Positions 33,476 to 42,966 of a stretch of DNA of 64,000 bases are shown piece after piece. Within the stretch, counting starts at the first letter, position 1; each line of letters begins with the position of its first letter. The translations under genes and the position numbers were made by a program. The notes beneath the pieces were generated by a model. The model was not told the DNA's origin. It worked only from the letters and a program-made list of their open reading frames with translations, and made no database searches. Origin of the DNA: Agrostemma githago (taxonomy: Eukaryota; Streptophyta; Magnoliopsida; Caryophyllales; Caryophyllaceae); assembly GCA_958450325.1 (NCBI GenBank), contig OY288257.1:58915938-58979937 (forward strand), given 5' to 3'.

Positions 33476-33929
33476 CTAGCTGGGTCGCGCAGATCAGTTT
33501 TTTGGACCTTGACTTTAATGGGTTTTGTGTTTGACTTGGACTTTTGATGATTGACGGGTTGTTTTGTGTGTCTCGGGATCGACTTTGACCGGGGTTGACC
33601 CAATCGTGAAAAGTCGGTTTTAATTCCGGTGTCGATTTTGGCCCAAATTAGTCTTGTTTGACTCGGAATGATCCACTGGGCCTGGATTCGAGGTCCGTTT
33701 GGTGAGATTTGTACTCCGTAAGTGTGTTAGCCAACGATTAATGAATTTGAGCCCGTATCCGAGCGCATAGAAGCATGTTAGCGTCCGATCATCATCGGGT
33801 GTTTTTTGGAAACTGCCATAGACACCTGGCAGTCAAAATGCGGGTGTCTACACAAAGAAACCATTTAACTGTGTTATATGGTTTATTAAGGGTAAGCAAA
33901 GAAATCATTTAAGTGCATTACATGATTTA

Positions 33930-34191
33930 CTTCCTCCATTTTCTTTTTATCTTCCCATTCACTTTTGGCTCAATTTTTTTTGTAATGAATATAAAATGAT
34001 AAATTTAGTAAATATTGAGAGTAGAAGGGTAAAATGTGTGTAAATAGGAAAGAATAAAGGTATAAAATGTTGTAAATAGTAAGGGTAGTATGGTAAAATT
34101 TATGGACTAAAATGGAAAGAAATGAAATGAGAAGATAAAAAAAAAGTGGCCAAAAAAGAAAATTGGGAAGATAAAAAGAAAATGGAGGAAG
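33930..34191. mobile_element. Stowaway-like MITE in the CACTA element, 262 bp
   Basis: Ends CTTCCTCCATTTTCTTTTTA at left and its exact inverse at right, flanked by TA (33928-33929 and 34192-34193). It sits among the right-hand subterminal repeats of the CACTA element. Confidence 0.85.
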
Positions 34192-34535
34192 TATTAAGTT
34201 TAGATAAGAAACCATTTATCTCTCCTAGAAGGTGTCTTTCTCATAGACCAAAGAAACCATTTATCTCTTAAAATTGGTTTATAAAGCATAAGCAAAGAAA
34301 CCATTTTTCTCATATGGTTTCTTACCCTAAGACACTTTTGACCTGGAGATCATCTCCATAATGGTGTCTTAGGGCATTTTAAGATGGTTTCTTTGCCCTT
34401 TTTTTGTAGTAGTGCACTTATTACTTAGAGGTTTACAACCCCTAGGTAAATCTGTTAACACCCAAGTGTTATTACTCATAATAGACTTGATTTCACTATT
34501 AAAGGCTTCTAGCCAAAAAGGGGAATCAATGAAGC

Positions 34536-35571
34536 TCATAGCTTCTTTATAAGTCCTAGGATCTGATTCGAGTATAAAACATTTACAACATACTCATCAA
34601 CAAAACTAGTTTCGGTAAGAAAAGTGGTCACAAAATCTGGACCAAAACTAGTTTTAGTTCTGGCGCGTTTGCTCCTTCGCGGTTCCTCAGGAACAATTGC
34701 AGGAGGAGAAGGACGCGCTATAACAACAGGTGCCAATGAGTTAGTTTTCATAGGAAAATTATGCTCAAAAAATTCTGCATCCCTAGATTCCTTTATGGCC
34801 CCAAAACCGGATGAATATTTAAGAATAAAACGATAAACGGCACTATTCATAGCATGTCCGATAAAAATACCGTCTACGGTTTTAGGTCCAATTTTGTTCC
34901 TTTGAAACGTTGGAATCCCAATTTTGGCCATGCACCCCCGCACTCTGAGGTAATTGCTGAGATTGGACTTGTATCCTTTCCACAGCTCATAAGGAGTCTT
35001 ACCTATTTTCTTATGAGGTACACGATTCAGAACATAACATGCATAAAGAATATCTTCACCCCACATATTAGAAGACATTCCAGAACTTAACAACATTGCA
35101 TTCATCATATTCTTAAGAGATCGATTTTTGCGTTCGGCAACGCCGTTTTGTTTGGGTGAATAGGGCGGTCCTTTCATGTATAATCTCATGGGTCTTACAA
35201 AAGTCACTAAGTGGATTACCGTCATACTCACCTCCCCTGTCAGATCTTACTCGCTTTATCTTAAGGTCTAACTGATTTTCAACCTCGGCTTTAAAATTGA
35301 TGAATTTTTCTTCAGCCCCATCCTTGGTTGTTAATAAATAGACCCTAGTGTATCTAGAAAAATCATCCACAAATGTGATATAGTAATGTTTCCCACCCCT
35401 ACTTGTAGTGTTCTTAAAGTCAGTAAAGTCTGAGTGAATCAACTCAAGAAGCGTAGTAGAACGTTCCACATATTTATTGAAGGGTATTTTAACATGCTTA
35501 GCCTCGACACATATTTCACATTTATCAAAATTTGTGTCGCTAAAAACAGGAATAAGATTAGGCTTTTTCAT
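34536..35571 (-). pseudogene. Copia pol, integrase part
   Basis: The frames 35571-35113 and 35231-34536 overlap through a frameshift. The zinc part ends C-E-I-C-V-E-A-K. Core residues are visible: L-I-H-S-D-F (first Asp), S-D-R-G-G-E-Y (second Asp) and Q-N-G-V-A-E-R-K-N (Glu). The later part has L-W-K-G-Y-K-S-N and a basic C-terminal stretch. A second frameshift near 34570 precedes the linker to RT, which continues to the CACTA border at 34417. Integrase would insert the cDNA; the frame breaks make this copy inactive. Confidence 0.85.
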
Positions 35572-36005
35572 ATTTTAATGGAGGTCACATTTACGTGTCT
35601 CAATCTCGCATGCCACAACGAAACAGACTCAACAATATAAACAGAAGTTGACGAATTTTCATTTATATCTAATACAAATAATCCACCATTACAAAAGTCT
35701 TTACCAACAAAATTGCCATTTCTGGTGAGCACAAGTTTATCAGATTCAAAAGTTAATTTGATATCTGCTTTGTTTAGTAAAGCTCTAGAAATAAGATTTC
35801 TTCGAATATCAGGAACATGCAACAGGTTATTCAGTTCAAGAGTCTTACCGGAAGTGAGCTTCAAAATGATTTTCCCCTTACCAAGAACGTTTACAGTGCT
35901 GGAATTTCCCATAAATACGCATTCTTCACTCGGTACTTGAGAGTAATCCGTGAAAACATACATCCCGATTGGAGCAGATGTGTCTTGTAGCGCCGGTATC
36001 GAGGA
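35568..36005 (-). pseudogene. Copia protease and pre-integrase region
   Basis: The aspartic protease motif W-V-L-D-T-G-A-T lies at about 36012-35983 in a shifted frame. The frame 35963-35568 continues with M-Y-V-F-T-D-Y and L-H-V-P-D-I-R-R-N-L-I-S, typical of copia protease, and ends with the pre-integrase L-W-H-A-R-L-R-H-V-N. Protease would cut the polyprotein. At least one frameshift separates the motif from the downstream frame. Confidence 0.8.
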
Positions 36006-36909
36006 CCCATTCGGAAAAATGGCTTACTAAATTAACTTCTGATACAACAACAGCAATAATATCATCATCTTGTTCAGCAAGATTAACATGCGATTTATTG
36101 GAAACCCGTTTACCAACTGGAGAAAATCCTTCGGGACAAAATCTAGCCGAGTGACCCAGCTTACCACATGTATAACAGGTTCCCCTAAGTTCCCGCTTAC
36201 CTTCGCCTTTAGATTCCCCCTTGCCATCCCGTTTGAAGGTATTTTGATTTCTAGTCCCCTGGACTTGATTAGAAGACTTAGCTTGTTACCCCGTTTTTTA
36301 CTCTTGTAATGGTTTTTAGACTCGGTTAAGTTTGCCAAGGAGGAAGAGTGTTCAACTTGTTTACCTAGAGTCTGAATCTGGTTTTGCTCCTCAATTTTTA
36401 TGTGAGACACCAATTCTAAAAGGGTGAAATCCTTTTGTTTGTGTTTCATATTACAAACATAGTTTTCCCAAGAAGCCGAAAGTTTATCTAATAAACAATT
36501 AGCCTGAAAATCTCACAAATTTTCATACCTTCTGCCATTACCTCTGCACACAGGTTTTCATATTCATGAACTTGATCTAAAATGTGTTTCTCATCAACCA
36601 ATTTGAAGTTTGCCAACAACTGCAAGCATACTTTTTCGTTCTATAATCATCAGTACCATACTTGGTCTTAAGAGCATCCCAAATTTCAATAGCCTTTCTA
36701 AATTTACTGTAAACCAAGTATAAAGAAGTCGCCATGTAATGCAATAGCATCCCCTACAGTAATATTGTCATTATCGAAATCTCTACCCGAGTTAGCAGGA
36801 GCCTCAGATTTAGGGAGAGCATAATCGACCCCTAATTGACTCAAAAAACTTCAATTTTATCAGACCACATACGATAATTTTTCCCGTCAAAAAGTTCAAG
36901 TCTGGACAT
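36006..36909 (-). pseudogene. Copia gag
   Basis: A plausible start is the ATG at 36909-36907 (M-S-R-L-E-L-F-D-G-K-N-Y), the usual gag opening of plant copia elements. A CCHC knuckle, C-Y-T-C-G-K-L-G-H-S-A-R-F-C, is encoded at 36177-36136. Frames are broken in between (the frame at 36449-36027 is partly out of register). Gag forms the particle and binds RNA. The leader between the LTR and this ATG is only about 50 bp and shows no primer-binding site. Confidence 0.75.
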
Positions 36910-36957
36910 ATCGGGTATGAAAGGATTATGAACGACAACAGTAGAAACAACAGGAGG

Positions 36958-37471
36958 AGCGACAGAATCGTCACTGTCCTAAAGTTGATTTATGTCGCGT
37001 CTGCTGCACACGGCCTCAATGACATTCATTCAACTCCCAGGATTACACAACCAAGCTGTGACTCCAGTGTAGGTGGAGAAACAGATGAATATCGCCAAGA
37101 ATGTTGCCAATAATAAAACCGAAAACAGAGAGTAAAGAATAAGAGAATGTATTTTTTTTGTGTTAGAACTGAAATGAGATGCGTAATATATAATGGAGGA
37201 GGAAGACATGGTTTAGTGAACAACAATTAAGAACATAGTGGGAACTTGAATACAAGGAATTTGACCACAATACAAAACACCCGCAAGCGACGCGCCGCGA
37301 GCGCAGCATGGCGTGCGTGCATCCGTATGTGGTGTACGTATTAGTCTCCACTTGTACACATCTAGTAAAGCATTTCAAGTGGTCATATATAAACAAGTCC
37401 AAGAAGCAATAAATGAGTGATATGAGATACTCAATACCTTAAATATTTCTTTTGAAGCGGTAACTCCAACA
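36958..37471 (-). repeat. Copia 5' LTR, truncated at its 3' side
   Basis: Matches 11964-12575, with many small differences, from TGTTGGAGTTA (37471) to the GACGATTCTGTCGC region (about 36958). The final 60-70 bp present in the 3' LTR and the primer-binding site are missing here, so a deletion likely joined the LTR to the gag leader. Confidence 0.75.
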
Positions 37472-37941
37472 TTTTATCGTTGCAAAAAAAAAACTTAAGT
37501 TTACTATACTCGTACAATAACGTGAATGATACACAAGATGTGTTGTCCGTCAATTACATGCAAATTTGTTTGGTGATGGCGTAGACTTGAATCAAAATTG
37601 CATGAATTAGTCAATGTCTTCCACAAAACTAGGGCATACGGTGGTTTACCTACACATACATATATTGAAGGAAGTGTGAAGGAGGGGTGCCTAATTCCAA
37701 AAGCAAAGACTAATGGATACACAAGATACGTAACGACGTATGTTTATTTTGGCACTACTAAGACTAGTGAAGTAGACACGTCTTTATCAAGTAAGGGTAC
37801 CCGACACATGTATGTATCGTGAGTGGAGTTGTTGGGGTTATATTTAAGTTATAGGCCCCCAAAAAAGAAGTCTTACATTTACATTACATAAAGTCGATCA
37901 CCCCCCACCTCCACCTCCACCTACACCTACATAACTTACTT
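37472..37941. other. Intergenic, left of the plantacyanin promoter
   Basis: Non-coding. It includes a CCACCTCCACCTCCACCTAC run near 37907-37930. The frames at 37504-37722 (minus) and 37598-37822 (plus) overlap one another and show no domain. Confidence 0.5.
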
Positions 37942-38127
37942 CACAACAGATTCTCGTTTGTGACGGAGATATTCGTCACAAATAAATGACGGACCAAGTA
38001 TGTACCATTTGAAGAGAAAAGACAAAAGTGAGGTTGGTGGGACCTTTTTCCTTTTCCCCTCAAATGATATCTATTTGGTCCGTCTTAAGCTTGTGACGGA
38101 TATATCCGTCGCAAGAGAGACCAACTG
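37942..38127. mobile_element. MITE upstream of plantacyanin, 186 bp
   Basis: The two halves fold on each other: TTTGTGACGGAGATATTCGT at left pairs with ACGGATATATCCGTCGCAAG at right, and GACGGACCAA pairs with TTGGTCCGTC. CTTACTT flanks both sides (37935-37941 and 38128-38134). The duplication length suggests a Mutator- or hAT-like family; the class is not certain. It lies 140-330 bp before the plantacyanin TATA box. Confidence 0.7.
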
Positions 38128-38266
38128 CTTACTTTCATACGTATAGTAGTAGTGGCATGCAATTTAAATCATGGGACCCTAAAGTCCTCCATATATTTTG
38201 AAAATTTTCAACATAATTAGAAACTAGTCCTACAAAATAATAAATATTTAATTATAGGAAAAGTAG

Positions 38267-38274
38267 TATAAATA
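38267..38274 (+). promoter_or_regulatory. TATA box of the plantacyanin gene
   Basis: TATAAATA, 119 bp before the ATG at 38393, followed by a CA-rich leader with CACTTACCACTC phrases. Position and match are typical for a plant core promoter. Confidence 0.7.
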
Positions 38275-38392
38275 GGGCATCACTTATCACTCATCACTTA
38301 CCACTCCAACAACACTTACCACTCTCTCATCTAGCTAGCTAACTATAACACAAAGTAATTAATTAAGATTATTTAAGGTTAAGATTAAGAAA

Positions 38393-41300
38393 ATGGCCCA
38401 GGGAAGAAGCAGTGCTAGAGGTTTGGGTGTTGGGTTAGCCATACTGTGCCTAATGGCTATAGCCCAACCCAGTCTTGCAGCCATTTACAATGTGGGTGGT
38501 AATGGTGGTTGGACCTTCAATGTTGTGGGCTGGCCAAGAGGCAAATCCTTCAGGGCTGGTGATGTTTTAGGTCAGTACTTAATTAATTAATTGTGTGCCT
38601 ACTGATTACTGTTTCTCATTGTTTGATTTACTCTCCGTACGTACGTAGTGTATGTTGGATATAAATTGGTTTAATTAGTAGGACCGGGACTACTCCCTCC
38701 ATTTGTTTTTTTTATGTTTCTTTCCGTTTTAATTAAATATTTATCACAAATCTTAAAAAATGAGGAGAAATATAAAAAATGGAGGGAGTAATTATTATGG
38801 TAGTTCTCTTACTCTGACATGCCTTAAAACTTTGGGCCTCATCTACAGTCAGGATACACGTTTTCTTGCCCACCATTTTTGTTTACCCTACCCTACAATT
38901 TACTGATCCAATAAATAATTTATCGTAAAATTATCTCGTATAAAAATTTAGATTGATTGAACCATGTAGTGATTAAAAAACAAATAATATGAAAATTACT
39001 TAATGATGTATAACCACTCAATCCCCATAATTTGGTAATATTGATACTCCATGTAGTACTTAAGTTTTAGTTGATCTCTGTAATGTACGAGTAGCTTTTT
39101 ATATTGTAGGACTGTATATGCAACAAAATTTCGGTAAATAAGTTTGAACTTTTTTGGTTCAACGAATAATATATTTGTGCATATAGTTATATTATTACTC
39201 CATACAATACTGAAAAGAGGATTCGAATTTGACATCGACTGTAATACCGTCCAAGTTATTTTAGTCATAAGACTCATAATTATTAGCCTAAAACATTTTA
39301 TATAAATAAGTTCTAATTTGGTGGAAAGTTTGTACCATCCTAAATTGCGCTCTTTCCTTCCTGATTTCAGTAAAGAGTTGTACACAATCGTGTGCTATTG
39401 TCAATTGTCATACTTGATTAGTTGATTGTATTCTATGGGCAAAGATAACATTGTACGGAGTATTTATCGTTTATATATAGATTAGTTTTGAAAGAATTGA
39501 ATTCAAATGATGAATGATGATATAGTATGATTTGAATTTTGAACATCATCTTTAAAATCGCGCATTTAATATTTTAATCTACTAAGTACAAAATTATCCT
39601 AGACCTCACATATATACAAATCAATTTAGTTCACTTACACCCAAACAAATACTCATTTCTAATTACTTCCTTAAATCTTTATTACGAATATTTATTTAAC
39701 TTTAGTTACAACATCTCTTAGATAGATAAATAAATAAATGGAACGGAGTGTGTATAATATTTCAAAGAGTTTTCCGAATATAATCCGCTTAAACTATAGT
39801 AAACAACATTCTTTCCTTTTCTGATGTACACGGAGACTATTATTAGCTAGGATATTATAATGTTAATCTCATTTAACAAATCACTTTAAAATGTTGGATT
39901 ATACCAACTTTCTCTAATTTTTTAATATCTTCCGCTTGATTATCCTAATCTCTCTCAAATGAATATACAATGAGAAGATCTTATACAATTAGAGAATATA
40001 TTGTGTTTACAAATTGTGTTTATAATTCTATTCCCTCCGTTCCAATGAATTGTTTGTCTTTCCTTTTGACACTAAGAGTAAGGGATCCAATGAGGAAGTT
40101 ACATGTGGAGCAAAACTCATAAGAATGATCAAATTGCATATAAAAAACATTCTTAAAATAAAAAGGCAAACAATTCGTTGAGACGTCCCAATATGGAATA
40201 GGCAAACGATTCATTGGGACGGAGGAATTACATGATATCAAATTTAGTGTAACGGAAAATGGTGAATCCAAATCGGGACATTGATAGAGTCGACTAATTG
40301 TTGTCGGCGTAACAGTTTTGGCCTTTGGGTTATCTAGTTAATACTAGAAGGAAGAAGGGTGGGATTAAATATTAAATATTTAATTAAAGCCCCACTGGAA
40401 AAATGTGGAGCTTTCAAATCAGCAATGAAAGCAAAAGCAGAAGGGATGGGATAAGTGATCGAGTCTTTTTAAATTTGAGAAAGTAGTGGGCATGGCATTC
40501 GACCATACTTTCATGCATCACCATAGAATGTTTACCCACTTTAAAGCATGCACTTCTAAAATGCATGTCTCCACTTTTTTTATACAATTTGCAATGTGTG
40601 TGTCCTTCTTCTATCTATGATGCTTCATTAGTCACTGATTTAACTTCAATCTAAAAAGCTAAGCTTGCTTGAGTACAAATGTACGTTTGTACGAGTACAA
40701 TTCAATGTGAGCTTGTCCTAACTCGAACCTCATTGGCTCATCACTAAACTCCAGTAACGAAATTAGGTTGGGTGACATTCACACTTTAATCAATCTATTT
40801 TTGGGTATGACAATTCAATTCACTCAATCAAGTTATTTCGACTTGTTTGGTATGACTATTTTCTTATCGTTTCATCTCCAATTGTTTCACATTTTCTCCC
40901 CATCTGTTTTTATTGTCGTGGTTAAAAATACTCTCTCCGTTCCAATGAGTTGTTTGCCTTTACTCTTGACACCAAGGACAAGAGATCCAATTAGGAGGTG
41001 ATCTGACATGTGGAACCAAACTCAATGAAAAGGGTCAAATTACATCTAAAAAACATTCATAAAATAAAAAGGCAAACAATTCATTGAGACGCCCCCAATA
41101 TGGAATAGTTAAACAATTCATTGGAACGGATAAAATACTAGGTAAAAATTAGACAAGTGTTGAGTGGATCATACTTTACACGTTTGGATTAGTTTTAGTT
41201 GAGGTCAATTCCTCCACAATTTTATGTCACTGATCACTCACGATAAGATAAGATGATTGAATGTCTGGTGCTTTACCTTTACATATAATATATATATGGA

Positions 41301-41609
41301 GATAAGTTAATACCGATTCAATCTTAGTTACCTAATTAATTAAGTATATAATTTGGTACTCTGCTGAAAATTGAAAAGTGGAGAATGAAGTAATAATGAA
41401 TGAAAAATGCAGTATTCAACTACGCAAGAAGCCTGCACAATGTGGTGCCAGTGACCGGCGGTGGGTACAACAGCTGCAATGGCAGAGGTGCAAGAGTGAG
41501 CCAAACAGGGAGGGACAGGTTCACATTGAGGAGGGGTGCTAACTATTTCATCTGCAGTATTCCCGGACATTGCCAGGGTGGCATGAAGATTGCTGTCAAT
41601 GCCGCTTAA
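38393..41609 (+). CDS. Plantacyanin (basic blue protein), two exons
   Basis: Exon 1 is 38393-38570, exon 2 41413-41609; the intron is 38571-41412 (GTCAGT…GCAG, 2842 nt), splitting codon 60 after its first base. The product is 124 residues. Residues 1-29 form a signal peptide (Arg-containing start, hydrophobic core, A-Q-P-S-L-A before the likely cut). The mature part is a single phytocyanin (cupredoxin) domain with type 1 copper ligands His68, Cys107, His112 and Met117; Cys81 and Cys113 should form the disulfide. It has no Pro/Ser-rich tail or GPI-type hydrophobic end, as expected for plantacyanins, which are secreted. The family has been tied to pollen-tube guidance and reproduction; a role here is inference. 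No defect is visible. Confidence 0.95.
38693..38788. mobile_element. Short Stowaway-like MITE, 96 bp, in intron
   Basis: Ends CTCCCTCCATTTGTTTTTTT and the inverse of CTCCCTCCATTTTTTATATT, with TA on both sides (38691-38692 and 38789-38790). Confidence 0.8.
40031..40228 (+). mobile_element. Stowaway-like MITE, family S2, copy 1, in intron
   Basis: The left end TTCCCTCCGTTCCAATGAAT pairs with the right end ATTCATTGGGACGGAGGAAT; TA lies on both sides. Its interior (GTTTGTCTTTCCTTTTGACA, then AAGGGATCCAA) is shared with the copy at 40931. Confidence 0.85.
40931..41136 (+). mobile_element. Stowaway-like MITE, family S2, copy 2, in intron
   Basis: Same orientation as the copy 900 bp upstream (CTCTCTCCGTTCCAATGAGT at left; inner right end ATTCATTGGAACGGA). 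The outermost right bases have decayed, so the right border is approximate. Confidence 0.75.
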
Positions 41610-42203
41610 TTAATTAATTAAGTTACTTAACCACCTATACCTATACCTATGTATGTTATGCATGCTACATCCCCTCCCCTTATTAAGATGCATGCATTCT
41701 TATTAATGGGTTTTAGTATTATTAATCCAACTTCGTATTCGTAATTAGGATCTATATGTGTCCTTCTCTATATGGGTTGGTTTTAGTGTGTGCCAAAGAT
41801 ATTTAAGTTAAATAATGAGTGCCAACAAAAGGGATGGTTTTTCATGTTTGTTACTACTACGTAGATGTAATCAAGAAGGTAATGTTATGTTGGTTATGAG
41901 ATGTATGTTTTTGTGTGTTCCAATTCCAAGGGTATTCATTTTCAATACCATAGTTTAATTAATCATTGTGTGTTTGATTAAAATTTTATTTGAAACGAGT
42001 ACTGAGTCTAACAACAATATACTCATAATTAAGCGTCAAACATTCACAAGTAAGTAATCATTGCACCAACATCGACAATGACGACGACAACGACGATGAC
42101 AACAACAACACCATCAACAACAACAACATCATCAACGACAATAGAGGAAGCAACATTTGCAAAAAAAAAATATACGGAGTATATGTCTGTTCATTCCACA
42201 TAT
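41610..42203 (+). other. Plantacyanin 3' region and intergenic DNA
   Basis: The 3' flank is AT-rich, with no canonical AATAAA immediately after the stop. A degenerate CAA/GAC trinucleotide tract lies at 42061-42142. TACGGAGTA occurs at 42173-42181, just before the LTR at 42204. Confidence 0.5.
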
Positions 42204-42966
42204 TGTAGACACCCGCATTTTGTCTGCTCGTGTCTGTAGCAGTCTCCAACAAAATACCCGATGATGATCGAACGTTAACATGCATCAATACGCTCGAATT
42301 TAGCAGAGTACAAATCTCTAAAAACCGACCTCAAATCCAGACTCAGTGGGTCGTTTCCAATAAAATAAAGCTACACCGGGGGCAAAACCGTCTTTGTCGA
42401 CCGAGTCAAACTCGGTCAAAGTCGAAACCCGAAACAAACCAAATTCAAAAGAGCGTCCAAATACACTAAAAATCAAAGTCAAACGGAAATAAATCATACC
42501 TTGAATAACTCGGATATCTATCCGTATTTTGAGTAACTTCTGATACGCACGATTTCAATCGCCTACACCCGGGCGCCTCAGAACCGGGCCGCCTCAAGTG
42601 GGGCGCCCTAATACCAAGGCGCTAACCTTCAGGCGCACGAATCTCGAAATCAGAACATTTCGCAAAACTCTATAAATAATTAAATGCACCCTTACGTGTG
42701 CGTCGTTTCAAGGGTCGCCATTTTCATTTTCGAAACTCAATTTCAAAAGTCCGAGAACTTTTCTCTCCTTCACATACACCCTAACTCCTCCTACATACAC
42801 CCTAACTCCTCCTACATACATCGAACCGTTCCCCGTGTCTACGACGATACTCCACGAGCCCGTATTTCCAAGCATTTAACATGTAGGTTGAGAGTGTCCA
42901 AACCCCATTTCTAATCCATAAACTCGTTTACTTATCGTACTCTAACTACATTAACATCTTATCCGA

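Larger units (their letters stand above)
17227..33853 (-). mobile_element. Solo gypsy LTR (family 1), split by element B
   Basis: The outer parts 17227-17965 and 31886-33853 join into one LTR of about 2.7 kb. On the plus strand it begins TGTGGACATGACATAGG and ends GGGTGTCTACA, with CAAAG on both sides (17222-17226 and 33854-33858). No internal domain exists apart from inserted element B, so it is a solo LTR left by recombination between two LTRs, with B landing in an LTR. Its content matches the LTR of element D (60994-63662, opposite strand), including the CTCGATCGAG palindromes and a minus-strand TATA box at 33335-33341. Confidence 0.85.
14594..34414. mobile_element. CACTA-type DNA transposon, non-autonomous, carrying nested elements
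   Basis: The left end reads CACTACTAGAATAGG; the right end, inverted, reads CACTACTACAAAAAAAGGGC. The two align over about 30 bases to …AAAGAAA[CT]CATC. CAC flanks both sides (14591-14593 and 34415-34417), the 3-bp duplication typical of CACTA elements. Subterminal regions carry many CAAAGA[AC]A[CT]CATTT-type repeats (15.55-15.8 kb, 17.15-17.2 kb, 33.85-34.35 kb), as expected for transposase-binding sites. Without its insertions the element is about 2.3 kb and encodes no transposase, but holds exon-like sequence. Confidence 0.85.
11898..37471 (-). mobile_element. Old Ty1/copia retrotransposon, split by a CACTA element
   Basis: The element lies on the minus strand. Its sense-strand start TGTTGGAGTTA is at 37471 and its 3' end at 11898; TTTTA flanks it at 11893-11897 and 37472-37476. 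Order on the minus strand: 5' LTR, gag with a CCHC knuckle, protease (D-T-G-A-T), integrase, reverse transcriptase, RNase H, polypurine stretch, 3' LTR. The CACTA element at 14594-34414 interrupts pol just before reverse transcriptase; the copia frame resumes across the join once the CACTA and one CAC are removed. The LTRs differ by many substitutions and indels, so it is old. Several frameshifts and a lost RT aspartate make it inactive. Confidence 0.9.
38571..41412 (+). other. Plantacyanin intron, carrying three MITEs
   Basis: 2842 nt, AT-rich, with donor GTCAGT and acceptor AAAATGCAG. MITEs lie at 38693-38788, 40031-40228 and about 40931-41136. The rest contains no open frame with a recognisable domain. 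Confidence 0.9.

Noticed and set aside
39000..39385. 129-codon minus-strand frame in the plantacyanin intron
   Set aside because: AT-rich intron DNA, low-complexity residues, no domain.
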